Below, one piece after another: positions 50,673 through 58,588 of a stretch of 64,000 bases of DNA. The position numbers and the translations under genes were made by a program. Origin of the DNA: Phytopseudomonas daroniae (GTDB lineage: Bacteria; Pseudomonadota; Gammaproteobacteria; Pseudomonadales; Pseudomonadaceae); assembly GCF_004327285.1 (NCBI RefSeq), contig NZ_QJUI01000009.1, positions 1 to 64,000 on the forward strand, written 5' to 3'. How positions within the stretch are numbered: the first letter of the stretch is position 1; the number at the start of each line of letters is the position of its first letter. A model generated the notes under the pieces. The model saw only the letters and a program-made list of their open reading frames with translations. It was not told where the DNA came from and did no database searches.

Positions 50673-51617
50673 ATGCATATCAAACTCGCCAATCCCCGAG
50701 GCTTCTGCGCCGGTGTCGACCGAGCCATCGAGATCGTCAATCGCGCTCTCGAGGTGTTCGGCCCGCCGATCTACGTGCGTCACGAAGTGGTGCACAACAA
50801 ATTCGTGGTCGAGGATCTGCGTGCTCGCGGCGCGATATTCGTCGAAGAACTGGATCAGGTGCCCGATGACGTCATCGTCATCTTCAGCGCCCACGGTGTG
50901 TCCCAGGCCGTGCGCAACGAAGCCAGCAACCGCGGCCTGAAAGTGTTCGACGCCACCTGTCCGCTGGTCACCAAGGTGCACCTGGAAGTGGTGCGCTACA
51001 GCCGTGACGGCCGTGAGTGTATCCTGATCGGCCATGCCGGCCACCCGGAAGTCGAAGGCACCATGGGCCAGTACGACGCCAGCAATGGCGGTGCCATCTA
51101 CCTGGTCGAAGACGAGAAGGATGTCGCCACGCTGCAGGTACGCAACCCCGATTCCCTGGCCTTCGTCACCCAGACCACCCTGTCGATGGATGACACCAGC
51201 AAAGTCATCGATGCCCTGCGCGAGCGCTTCCCCAATATCGGTGGGCCGCGCAAGGACGACATCTGCTATGCCACCCAGAACCGTCAGGATGCGGTCAAAC
51301 AATTGGCCGACGAGTGCGACGTGCTGCTGGTCGTCGGTAGCCCCAACAGCTCCAACTCCAATCGCTTGCGTGAGCTGGCCGAGCGGATGGGAACCCCGGC
51401 CTACCTGATCGACGGCGCCGAAGACCTCAAGCGTGAGTGGTTCGAAGGCGCGAAGGGGGTTGGCATCACCGCCGGCGCCTCTGCTCCTGAAGTACTGGTG
51501 CGCGGTGTGATCGCCAAACTTGGCGAGTGGGGCGCCAACAACGTCCAGGAACTCGACGGCCGCCCGGAGAACGTGACCTTCTCCATGCCCAAGGAGCTGC
51601 GCCTGAAAGCGGTGTAG
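50673..51617 (+). CDS. ispH: 4-hydroxy-3-methylbut-2-enyl diphosphate reductase
   Basis: A 314-residue [4Fe-4S] enzyme of the last MEP-pathway step. It begins [20 protein letters not shown] with the first cluster cysteine C12; the others are in [12 protein letters not shown] and [23 protein letters not shown] and the catalytic-site TTLSMDDT region are present. In P. aeruginosa, as I recall, ispH is followed by minor pilin genes; here it is followed by an accessory region. Confidence 0.96.
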   Translation: MHIKLANPRGFCAGVDRAIEIVNRALEVFGPPIYVRHEVVHNKFVVEDLRARGAIFVEELDQVPDDVIVIFSAHGVSQAVRNEASNRGLKVFDATCPLVTKVHLEVVRYSRDGRECILIGHAGHPEVEGTMGQYDASNGGAIYLVEDEKDVATLQVRNPDSLAFVTQTTLSMDDTSKVIDALRERFPNIGGPRKDDICYATQNRQDAVKQLADECDVLLVVGSPNSSNSNRLRELAERMGTPAYLIDGAEDLKREWFEGAKGVGITAGASAPEVLVRGVIAKLGEWGANNVQELDGRPENVTFSMPKELRLKAV

Positions 51618-51638
51618 CTTGGTGCTGTCTGCGAACGA

Positions 51639-51666
51639 AGCCAGGACATCTGTCCTGGCTTTTTTC
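51639..51666 (+). terminator. Terminator after ispH
   Basis: AGCCAGGACA (51639-51648) pairs with TGTCCTGGCT (51651-51660), followed by TTTTTC. It marks the left edge of the accessory region. Confidence 0.92.
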
Positions 51667-51817
51667 ATTGTGCTCCCGGCACTGCGAGGTGTAGGGATGC
51701 TCATGCGGAAGGCAGCAGGGGCATGCCAGGTTGCGAGACTGAAGGCCCGAACAATCAATACCAAGAGCAGGACGGTTGAGCTCAGTATCGTTGAAGTGCC
51801 TGCAGCGACTCAGCCGG

Positions 51818-52363
51818 TCAATTCAATGAGCCTGCAAAGCGAATGGGCTCCCTGGGCGGTGATGAGCGTTCGCCCAGGTCGAGACGCCAATATCCAACGT
51901 CATGCCACGCGCCGTGCTTGTAGCCCACCTCAGGAAACGTCCCGATATGGCGGAATCCCATCCGTTCGTGAAGGCCGACACTGCCGTCGTTGGGTAAGGC
52001 AATGCCAGCATAGGCCGAGCGATAACCCAGGTTCTTCAGAGTCGGCAGCAGGGTTTCATACAGCCCACGACCGACCCCGCTACGACGCGCATTCTCTGCA
52101 ATGTATACCGTGGCATCCACAGCCCACCGGTAAGCCGCGCGAGCGCGATGCTGACCCGCATAGGCATAGCCGACAATACAACCATCGCGTACCGCCACCA
52201 GATATGGGTAGGCCTCTAGCGTCGACAGTATCCGCAGGCGCATCTCGTCAACCGATGGCGGTACTTCTTCGAATGACGTGGCGGTGTCGAGCACCACAGG
52301 CGCGTAGATGGCCTGGATCGCTTCGGCATCCGTCGGGGCGGCTACCCTGATATCAATCATCAT
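51818..52363 (-). CDS. GNAT N-acetyltransferase (phosphinothricin acetyltransferase-like)
   Basis: A 181-residue GNAT protein close by eye to the Bar/Pat/MddA group: IRVAAPTDAEAIQAIYAPVV, YAYAGQHRARAAYRWAVDATVYI, the acetyl-CoA loop RRSGVGRGLYETLL, and GFRHIGTFPEVGYKHGAWHDVGYWRLDL. Such enzymes acetylate phosphinothricin or methionine sulfone and sulfoximine. GAGGGG precedes the ATG at 52363. The gene is the first of the accessory region and divergent from hipA. Confidence 0.87.
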   Translation of the reverse strand: MMIDIRVAAPTDAEAIQAIYAPVVLDTATSFEEVPPSVDEMRLRILSTLEAYPYLVAVRDGCIVGYAYAGQHRARAAYRWAVDATVYIAENARRSGVGRGLYETLLPTLKNLGYRSAYAGIALPNDGSVGLHERMGFRHIGTFPEVGYKHGAWHDVGYWRLDLGERSSPPREPIRFAGSLN

Positions 52364-52465
52364 TGGGCCCCTCAAATTGTTCGTTGGAGCGGGATGTCGC
52401 ACCGATCAAGTAGCCGCCTCAGTTGCAGTCGGCGAGGAGGTGTGCTGGCGGTGCTTCTTGTTATC

Positions 52466-52562
52466 GGTCTTTTAGTACCTATTTTATTGCTCTGCGCATG
52501 ATTTAAGGTATTAAATTGCCTTTTAATTGGGTATTTCCTAATATTTTAGGTATTAAAGTGCC
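52466..52562. promoter_or_regulatory. Three copies of a 15-bp operator-like repeat before hipA
   Basis: AGGTATTAAATTGCC (52506-52520) and AGGTATTAAAGTGCC (52548-52562) match at 14 of 15 bases and start 42 bases apart, four helical turns. A third, more diverged copy reads AGGTACTAAAAGACC on the minus strand (52466-52480). The region is very A+T-rich. The last copy overlaps the proposed GTG start of hipA. They are good candidates for operators bound by the HipB-HipA complex; this is inference. Confidence 0.6.
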
Positions 52563-53898
52563 GGTTACTGATATGCACGACCTTACGCTTCAGATCTACA
52601 CAAACGGCGCATGGTGCAATGCTATGACGCTGTGCTTCGAGGAACCAGGCGAAGGGCTTGAGGGTGTCTGTGCGTTCGGATACCAGCAAGGCTATCTGGT
52701 CGACTCTTTGGATGCTATTGCCAGCAGGCTGAATTTGGCCGTCAGCGCTACTTATCCGCCTGGGTGGGACTCCTGGCGCGGTAAAAAAGCACCTGCGTTT
52801 CTTTTCGATATCCTGCCATCCGGGGCTGCAAGGCGCTTTTTGCTGACGCGCTTGCAAGGCGAGCGTCCGGATGGACTGAGTCTGGATCTCTTCCTTTTGG
52901 GGCGCTGCACACCTGCACCGATTGGTAACCTGCGTATCAAGGAGTCTGCCGAGGCTATTGCTGGCAGCCCCCTTTTGGGCTTCACGCGCGATCAGGTGGT
53001 CAGTCGGGATTCGAGATTCCTCGAGTATGCATACGAGCAAGGTGCCGCTATTGGTGGTGCGACCGGGGCGGGTGGTGAAGCTCCCAAGCTGTTGTTGACG
53101 GAGGATCGGGATGGTGCCTTGCACCCTGATGCCGTACTGCCTGACGCAGACGCTGCTCAACACTGGTTTGTGAAGTTCGCACGAAATAAAGCCGGGCAGA
53201 CGGATCAGGACATCCTGCGTAGCGAGTACTGCTTCTACCGCGCTATCCAGCAGCTGGGGATGGATACCATTGCTGCCCAGGGATTGGCCTTGGAGGAAGG
53301 CAGCAGGCCAAGTCTCTGGATGCAGCGCTTTGATCGGAAGATCAGTGCTGCGGGGGTTGAGAGAACTGCAGTGGAATCCATGTATTCGCTGTGTGGTGTG
53401 ACCGCGGCAGGAAGTTACATGCAACACCCCCTGGTGCTGCGCAACCTGGTCGAACTGTGGCAGGCCGTTGGGCAGAATCAACAGGTTGGTGATCTGGTGT
53501 TCGAATACATGCGGCGTGATCTGTTGAACCAGATTCTTGGCAATTCAGACAACCATGGACGCAACACCTCCATTCTTCGCACCGAACAGGGGGTGCAACT
53601 GGCGCCAATCTATGACCTTGCTCCCATGGTCATGGATGAGGAAGGCGTAACGCGCACGACAAAATGGCCAAGGCACATCGAGCTGGCAGGTGAGGTCGAT
53701 TGGAGGGTCGCCTGTGCCGAGGCGGCAGAGTGGGTTGACCCTGATGAGCTGTTTCAGCGATTGAAAGCCGCAGCGCAGGAGTTCCTTGCACTGCCAGATC
53801 TGCTGACTGCTGAAGGAATCCCGGTTGCGACCATGAACCATCCACGTATCGCGCTGAAAGACCTCCAGCAACAGCTTGTTCGTTGGGGGCTGATCTAA
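52558..53898 (+). CDS. hipA: HipA-family toxin kinase
   Basis: A protein of about 446 residues of the HipA kinase family. It has the N-terminal HipA subdomain, a glycine-rich loop (GGATGAGGEAPKLLL), a nucleotide-binding lysine in HWFVKFARNK (K206), an acidic partner in LRSEYCFYRAI, and the catalytic loop ILGNSDNHGRNTSIL (D331, N336) followed by PIYDLAPM (D353), so it looks active. HipA kinases phosphorylate aminoacyl-tRNA synthetases or other targets and arrest growth. I propose the GTG at 52558 (AGG 7 bases upstream); an ATG at 52573 lacks a site. It comes before its antitoxin, the reverse of E. coli hipBA. Confidence 0.88.
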   Translation: MPVTDMHDLTLQIYTNGAWCNAMTLCFEEPGEGLEGVCAFGYQQGYLVDSLDAIASRLNLAVSATYPPGWDSWRGKKAPAFLFDILPSGAARRFLLTRLQGERPDGLSLDLFLLGRCTPAPIGNLRIKESAEAIAGSPLLGFTRDQVVSRDSRFLEYAYEQGAAIGGATGAGGEAPKLLLTEDRDGALHPDAVLPDADAAQHWFVKFARNKAGQTDQDILRSEYCFYRAIQQLGMDTIAAQGLALEEGSRPSLWMQRFDRKISAAGVERTAVESMYSLCGVTAAGSYMQHPLVLRNLVELWQAVGQNQQVGDLVFEYMRRDLLNQILGNSDNHGRNTSILRTEQGVQLAPIYDLAPMVMDEEGVTRTTKWPRHIELAGEVDWRVACAEAAEWVDPDELFQRLKAAAQEFLALPDLLTAEGIPVATMNHPRIALKDLQQQLVRWGLI

Positions 53899-54165
53899 AT
53901 GGACATTCTCGAGCGTCGCCGTATTCTCGATGAACTGCAGCAACAACTGGCGTCTGGTGAAATAACCATCGGGCAGGCTGTCCGGCGTTTGCGCAAGGAA
54001 GTGACAGGTCTGCAGCAGGCTCGGTTTGCGCAGATGTGCAAGCTGTCGTTGCGAGCGCTGCGGCAGCTCGAGCATGACGAGAGCAATCCGACGGTTCAGA
54101 CGCTGAATAGCGTCTTCAACCCCTTTGGTATGCAGGTAGGGATCGTGCCGAAGGGGTCACACTGA
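53899..54165 (+). CDS. hipB: HipB-like XRE antitoxin
   Basis: An 88-residue helix-turn-helix protein starting directly after the hipA stop (TAA then ATG). The N-terminal half is a helical segment (RRILDELQQQLASGEITIGQAVRRLRKE); the DNA-binding part is FAQMCKLSLRALRQLEHDESNPTVQTLNSVFNPFGMQVGIV. GGGGG lies 11 bases upstream. It should neutralise HipA and bind the repeats before hipA. Longer N-terminus than E. coli HipB. Confidence 0.87.
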   Translation: MDILERRRILDELQQQLASGEITIGQAVRRLRKEVTGLQQARFAQMCKLSLRALRQLEHDESNPTVQTLNSVFNPFGMQVGIVPKGSH

Positions 54166-54427
54166 AGTTGAGTTGGTGGCGGTTAGGCCGCCTATCAATA
54201 GGGGCAGTAGCTCTATGGTGAGTTCTTGGTCAGTTATGCTGATAGCCATAATAACGTGTGCTGTGTTTTTTGCACTGTTGAAGCTTTCAGGTTCTTCAGA
54301 TCCCCTGAAAAATCAGCTGTAAGGAAAGTCGTGCACGATTACCCTTGATAGGTAATCGCTTCCCTGCTTTATGGCATTGCTTGCATGCTAATGCCATAAA
54401 GCAAGAGTATGTTTGGCTTGTCTAATG
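54166..54427. other. Convergent intergenic region with two hairpins
   Basis: Between hipB and the converging kinase operon. CGATTACC (54336-54343) / GGTAATCG (54351-54358) is a perfect 8-bp dyad with a 7-base loop. TGCTTTATGGCATT (54365-54378) / AATGCCATAAAGCA (54390-54403) is a perfect 14-bp dyad with an 11-base loop. They probably end transcription from both sides. No gene is seen. Confidence 0.6.
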
Positions 54428-55549
54428 TTAGCGTAAGAGCAGAATCGGAGATGAGCGTGGGTTTGGAACGCCCGGATAGGAAGAAAAGCAAACGTTCTGA
54501 CCTGCACTTGGTGTCGAGGCACCGTAGAAGTTTGAATGATGAAAGAAGCGACTTTCGTTGTCGCCATTCTCTCTTATGAATCCGGCTGCCGCTTTTCCGC
54601 CATCTGGGTAAACCATTGGATATTGGCTAATTTTACCAACTCTCCGAGGGCTTGTTGCATAAGTGAAGGCATTGAAATGTATCATTACCTCTTCAGCTGT
54701 CGGTCTTGCATTTGGATCAGGAGCCAAACAGCTCACTAGCACACTCCAGATATTCTGCTGTAGCTCATTGGTGTCCGGGTGTTTACCAAACCATGTAGGT
54801 TTCGAGAGCGAATAAGCTCCTGCTTGATATTTCAATACGTTCGCAATAGCCAACCGCCCAGTGCCAAATGGAGGAGTTCCTGCTAGCAGGTGATAGATTA
54901 CGCAGCCAAGAGCCCATACATCCATAGGCATTCCTGCAGTTTTCCAGTCGTCCCAGCATTCCGGAGCCATGTAAGGGACTGCGCCAAGAAGAGTGTTAGA
55001 TGTTAAAAGCGTCGATTCATTTTCTGCAAATAATTCCATTTCTGCAGCAATTTCGGTTTCGGCCAATTTGGCAATACCGAAATCAGTCAACTTTATAAAT
55101 TCCATCGAAGGGTCGGCTGACGTCATGATATTGCTAGGTTTCAAATCCCTGTGGCAAATACCTACGCGGTGTGCTTCTCGTAGTGCTTTAGCAATGTGAT
55201 GTGAAACATGTGCAGCAAGATATGGATCTAAGAAAAAGAACTCATTGGCGAGTCGGTGGCCTAGATCCAGGCCAGGTATGAACTCTTCTACTAAAAATGT
55301 AAGGTTATCATTTTCATAGTAATCAAGTGTCGCAGCGATATTGGGATGATTTACTCTTGCCCCCATCTCGGCTCCACGACGAAATCTTCGATCCTTGACT
55401 CCTGCCTTGGGAGTTTTCAGTGCTGTGTATCTATCGAGGCTATGGTCACGGCAATAATAAACTTCCTGCATGCCGCCCGCTGCATGGAAATTAATGATTT
55501 CGTATCGATCAACCAATACCTGGCCGGGACTCAGACGATGTTGGCTCAC
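54428..55549 (-). CDS. Ser/Thr protein kinase B (second kinase of the cassette)
   Basis: A 373-residue Hanks-type kinase with all key residues: glycine-rich loop AAGGMQEVYYCRD, K45 in TALKTPK, catalytic loop HRDLKPSN (H133, D135, K137, N140), DFG at 156-158 (TDFGIAKL), and activation-segment GAVPYMAPE. The kinase domain ends near residue 295; the last 80 residues (ending YPGVPNPRSSPILLLR) are unlike anything I recognise and contain no membrane segment, so it is cytoplasmic. It starts at a GTG that overlaps the stop of kinase A (GTGA), with GAGG 7 bases upstream: clear coupling. The base composition is lower in G+C than the core genes. Confidence 0.9.
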   Translation of the reverse strand: MSQHRLSPGQVLVDRYEIINFHAAGGMQEVYYCRDHSLDRYTALKTPKAGVKDRRFRRGAEMGARVNHPNIAATLDYYENDNLTFLVEEFIPGLDLGHRLANEFFFLDPYLAAHVSHHIAKALREAHRVGICHRDLKPSNIMTSADPSMEFIKLTDFGIAKLAETEIAAEMELFAENESTLLTSNTLLGAVPYMAPECWDDWKTAGMPMDVWALGCVIYHLLAGTPPFGTGRLAIANVLKYQAGAYSLSKPTWFGKHPDTNELQQNIWSVLVSCLAPDPNARPTAEEVMIHFNAFTYATSPRRVGKISQYPMVYPDGGKAAAGFIRENGDNESRFFHHSNFYGASTPSAGQNVCFSSYPGVPNPRSSPILLLR

Positions 55550-56616
55550 AGTATCACCTCAGGGTGAGAGGATGAGAAGGTCACCCAATAGCGATTGTTT
55601 TTCAGCTCAGGCTTTCCGAATGTAATCACACACGCTTCATGCAGAAGCATCCCAGCCTTAGCAGCAGTGTTATTTATATAAATGTCACCGGTGATAGAGG
55701 TGATTCTGAAGTCTACACCATCATAGGCGACATTAATTCCACCAATGCCATTGAACTTTATCCCAACAGTATTTTTGTTTTTGGAGAGATGATGCAGGCT
55801 GTTGCCGTAAGTAAAAGTTCCTCTATGCTCGTCTCTGACGAGATGTTTCTGTATTGTATCGCTGAAATGCTTGGCAGATGGTCGTAGACTGGGCGCAACT
55901 GAGAGGCAAGAGTTAATAACCTCTATTGCCTCGGGAGCCAGTACACCATTCATTGCTATGTCGATAGAGGGGGCTGCTGATGTTTGCTGAGGGGGCGTTT
56001 CATACAGAACTTTAGGGATGCTCGATGTGGCGAGCGCCCATGCACAAATACCAAGTGCGTAGATGTCCATTTCTTTAGTTATGCACACTCCAGGCAGAAA
56101 TAGCTCTGGTGCTGCATATACGAGCGTCCCACGATTAAGTACGGTGTGGTATGCGTCACCTTCTACCGAAATCCCAAAGTCAAATAGCTTTACAATTCCA
56201 GAGGAAGAGCTTTTGATGTTATCAAGCTTTAGGTCTCTATGTATAATGTCTGCTGAGTGCAGCGTAACTAATGCCTGAGCTATTTGATAAAGAATTTTCA
56301 GGTATTCAACGGGGTTTTTTGCAGCGTCTAAATGAAAGTCATCAAAAGACTTTCCTTTCAAATGCTCAATAATAATCCCCTGTACTGCGCCGCGCTCGTC
56401 TTTAATTACATCATATATCTCAACGATGTGCTTCGAGCGTGCTTTTGCTAGTAATTGTATTTCATTTCGAAGCTGAGTATCGTCGCTTCCGGAATGCATC
56501 GATTTAAATAACACATCTCGCCCGAGAAATGTATCTCGAACGGGCTGAACGCTACCGAATCCACCACTCATAAGTGTGTTGGTGATAGGTGAGTATCTCT
56601 GAGGTAAGTTTATCAT
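55546..56616 (-). CDS. Ser/Thr protein kinase A with FHA-like C-terminus
   Basis: A 356-residue kinase: loop SGGFGSVQPVRD, K38 in VLFKSM, E in NEIQLLAKA, catalytic loop HRDLKLDN (H126, D128, K130, N133), DFG 147-149 and RGTLVYAAPE. It therefore looks active. Residues about 265-356 form a separate beta-rich part (VAYDGVDFRITSITGDIYIN, AGMLLHEACVITFG, RYWVTF) that resembles an FHA fold in strand pattern, but the phosphothreonine-binding GR/S/H motif is not evident. It starts 10 bases after the PP2C stop and overlaps the start of kinase B by 4 bases. No membrane segment. Strongly A+T-rich codon use. Confidence 0.88.
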   Translation of the reverse strand: MINLPQRYSPITNTLMSGGFGSVQPVRDTFLGRDVLFKSMHSGSDDTQLRNEIQLLAKARSKHIVEIYDVIKDERGAVQGIIIEHLKGKSFDDFHLDAAKNPVEYLKILYQIAQALVTLHSADIIHRDLKLDNIKSSSSGIVKLFDFGISVEGDAYHTVLNRGTLVYAAPELFLPGVCITKEMDIYALGICAWALATSSIPKVLYETPPQQTSAAPSIDIAMNGVLAPEAIEVINSCLSVAPSLRPSAKHFSDTIQKHLVRDEHRGTFTYGNSLHHLSKNKNTVGIKFNGIGGINVAYDGVDFRITSITGDIYINNTAAKAGMLLHEACVITFGKPELKNNRYWVTFSSSHPEVIL

Positions 56617-56626
56617 CTGATTCCAT

Positions 56627-57871
56627 TCAGCTTTCGTCGTGGTGATTTTGGCCTGAGTCTATTGTGATTTCTATTTTTGACTTCTTCTCTTTTTTCTTTA
56701 TATTGGAAGAATCATCTGCTATTTTAAAATCTAGTTGTTCGGGCTTTGGAGGCGCAGGTTTTTTTGTGCGTCCATATTTTCTTATTAAAACTTTTCGAAT
56801 GTCAGACTTCATGATAGGTGTTTCAGGTTTGGATTCGTCTTTACGCTCCAGTTCTGATGGCTGCTCTGCTATATGCTCAGGTTTAAGGTCGGGGCTTGGT
56901 TGGGATGTTTCTGGGGGGAATTGAAATGTATCTCCCGATAGTATGATTTTGGTATTGCCCAGCCAAACGCTTATTTTAACTCCTGACTTTGATGGTTTTT
57001 CAAAGGTGTCTATTACTTCAGCTATGCTTTCAATGGCAATGATTGAAGCGTTATCAACTCCGCCGGCCCATGTCGCAAGTGATAATAGCCGGCTAACTGC
57101 GGTGGTTGATGTGGGGGCTTTTCTAAGAATGGCATTAAATCCATCCTCGGCGCTCTTCCAGACCCCATCAGTGGCTAGAACTACTCCGTCGCTCAGATGT
57201 TCATTGCTAAGTAGGCTTATTCGAAGGTCGTCGGACGTCCTTGTAGTCTCACCTATAGCTTGAGAAAGGCTGCCTCCTAGCCCTCTGAAGCGTAGCGCAG
57301 AAGGGTCTTTGAATGACAAGTCCGAAAGCTCATTTTCTAGAGTGTCGTCTCTGCTGAGTTGTTTCACTCTTTCTTTGTGTGGTGCCCAAGCATAGATTCT
57401 GCTATCGCCAATATTTGTTGCGGCAACTTCGCCTTTCGACGATATTATCAGGCAGCTTATTGTGGTCGCACCTTTGCCTTGTAGGGCATCGCGAACGCGA
57501 TTATCTACATGCCGAATTATTTTCGTTAATAGAGTGGTTAATGGGTAGTTAATCCGAGTGTGGGCAAGCTCATCTAGGAAGGTTGCGACGGCCATAGAGG
57601 CTGCGACATCACCCATCTCAGACCCACCCACTCCGTCGCACACAAGCGCCGCAAAATAAGCTTCACCGTTGGCTCCTAAAACTTGGGCAACAGCAACTCT
57701 ATCTTCGTTACGCTTACGAACTGATCCAACAGTCGTCGCAACTGTTAGCGTTAAGGCTGAGACGGTAATCGGAGGCATTGCATCCCAGGATGCCCGTCCA
57801 ATCTCAGAATAAAGCTCTCTACCTATCAAGGTATTAAAGGTCTTTGTAAAATCGGGTGATAAAGAATTCAT
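56627..57871 (-). CDS. PP2C-type protein phosphatase with charged tail
   Basis: A 414-residue protein. Residues about 40-285 form a PP2C domain with metal ligands in KRNEDRVAV (E56, D57), VCDGVGGSEMGD (D79), NIGDSRIYAW (D156), LATDGVWKS (D235) and GGVDNASIIAI (D273); it should be active on phospho-Ser/Thr. Then a small hydrophobic-charged linker and a tail from about 320 rich in K, E, P and S (ERKDESKPETPIMKSDIRK, KKKEKKSKIEITIDS), possibly disordered and a kinase target. The ATG overlaps the stop of the small upstream ORF (ATGA) and has no ribosome-binding site, so its translation is probably coupled. The gene is visibly A+T-rich; the row at 56641 is about one-third G+C. Confidence 0.9.
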   Translation of the reverse strand: MNSLSPDFTKTFNTLIGRELYSEIGRASWDAMPPITVSALTLTVATTVGSVRKRNEDRVAVAQVLGANGEAYFAALVCDGVGGSEMGDVAASMAVATFLDELAHTRINYPLTTLLTKIIRHVDNRVRDALQGKGATTISCLIISSKGEVAATNIGDSRIYAWAPHKERVKQLSRDDTLENELSDLSFKDPSALRFRGLGGSLSQAIGETTRTSDDLRISLLSNEHLSDGVVLATDGVWKSAEDGFNAILRKAPTSTTAVSRLLSLATWAGGVDNASIIAIESIAEVIDTFEKPSKSGVKISVWLGNTKIILSGDTFQFPPETSQPSPDLKPEHIAEQPSELERKDESKPETPIMKSDIRKVLIRKYGRTKKPAPPKPEQLDFKIADDSSNIKKKEKKSKIEITIDSGQNHHDES

Positions 57872-58080
57872 GTGTTCACTGACTTAGGCGTAATTGGCCT
57901 TGAGGCGGGAATTTCAAATGCAAGGCTATGAGGATGGCCAGCTTCTTTAGAGCTACGGCGCTGGCACAAGTGAAGCCTTCTCCGTTGATTACTGCGGGGC
58001 ACGAAGTTGCCTATTTTGGACAGCGTGTGGGGGCGATGCGCCCCCTGCCAATCTCGTACCTTTAAGCTCACATCCTGCAT
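57868..58080 (-). CDS. Possible small basic protein leading the PP2C-kinase operon
   Basis: A 70-residue ORF (MQDVSLKVRDWQGAHRPHTL, then a basic stretch SNQRRRLHLCQRRSSKEAGH) that I do not recognise. For it: GAGG 8 bases before the ATG at 58080, its TGA overlaps the PP2C ATG, and the phosphatase gene lacks its own ribosome-binding site. Against it: the composition looks unstructured and the G+C is higher than in the phosphatase gene. It may be only a leader ORF that delivers ribosomes to the phosphatase gene, or a decayed gene. Confidence 0.4.
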   Translation of the reverse strand: MQDVSLKVRDWQGAHRPHTLSKIGNFVPRSNQRRRLHLCQRRSSKEAGHPHSLAFEIPASRPITPKSVNT

Positions 58081-58127
58081 GCTCTGTGCCTCGCCGCATC
58101 CTGCGCTGATGAACTGATGATAAATCT

Positions 58128-58157
58128 TTACTAAAAGCAATTTCGCTCCAGTGTCAA
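58128..58157 (-). promoter_or_regulatory. Candidate promoter of the PP2C-kinase operon
   Basis: On the minus strand TTGACA (58157-58152) is a perfect -35 element and TAGTAA (58133-58128) a moderate -10 with an 18-base spacer. Transcription would start near 58121, upstream of the small ORF at 58080. Confidence 0.45.
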
Positions 58158-58540
58158 GTCCGAGGAGCTCGGATGCGCCCTTTGACGTAGAAACTGAGAA
58201 ATGGCAATGCAGATTATCAAACTCCTAAGGAATAGCCTTGCGGTTTGTAACTGTCTGATAGTAAAGATAATTAGTTATTTCCTCAGGCGGAGATTGCACA
58301 TTTCACTCCATTTCCCTCCTAGCGCATTTTAGATCTTGCAGCTCATGGGGGAGTGTGACAAGCGCAATTTGTATCGTGGCGTCATCAGAGTGGCTCTAGC
58401 GATGCATGTTCAGTTACGATCCATGCCAGATGGAGCAAATTGAATGATTCTAGGCACCACGTCGAACGCGTGTGATGGGGGGATAGGTGGGGGGCAAATA
58501 AAGCTTTGTCGCGTCGAGGCCAGCAAGTGCGGGACTTTTA
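58158..58540. other. Intergenic region between the kinase operon and ppa
   Basis: About 380 bases of A+T-rich to mixed sequence with no credible gene on either strand. It contains only short frames. No integrase, tRNA or attachment-site repeat is seen at this edge. Confidence 0.5.
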
Positions 58541-58570
58541 GTTAATAAAAAGCCGGCTTGTGGCCGGCTT
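58541..58570 (-). terminator. Terminator after ppa
   Basis: AAGCCGGC (58550-58557) and GCCGGCTT (58563-58570) form an 8-bp stem; on the minus strand it is followed by TTTTATTAAC. It marks the right edge of the accessory region. Confidence 0.88.
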
Positions 58571-58588
58571 TCGTAAGGCAGGTCGGGC

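Noticed and set aside
54166..54427. Possible small RNA at the hip-kinase junction
   Set aside because: Two hairpins are present but there is no promoter pattern pointing to an independent transcript; recorded as hairpins only.
58158..58588. Short frames on both strands before ppa
   Set aside because: All are under about 45 codons without ribosome-binding sites or recognisable sequence.
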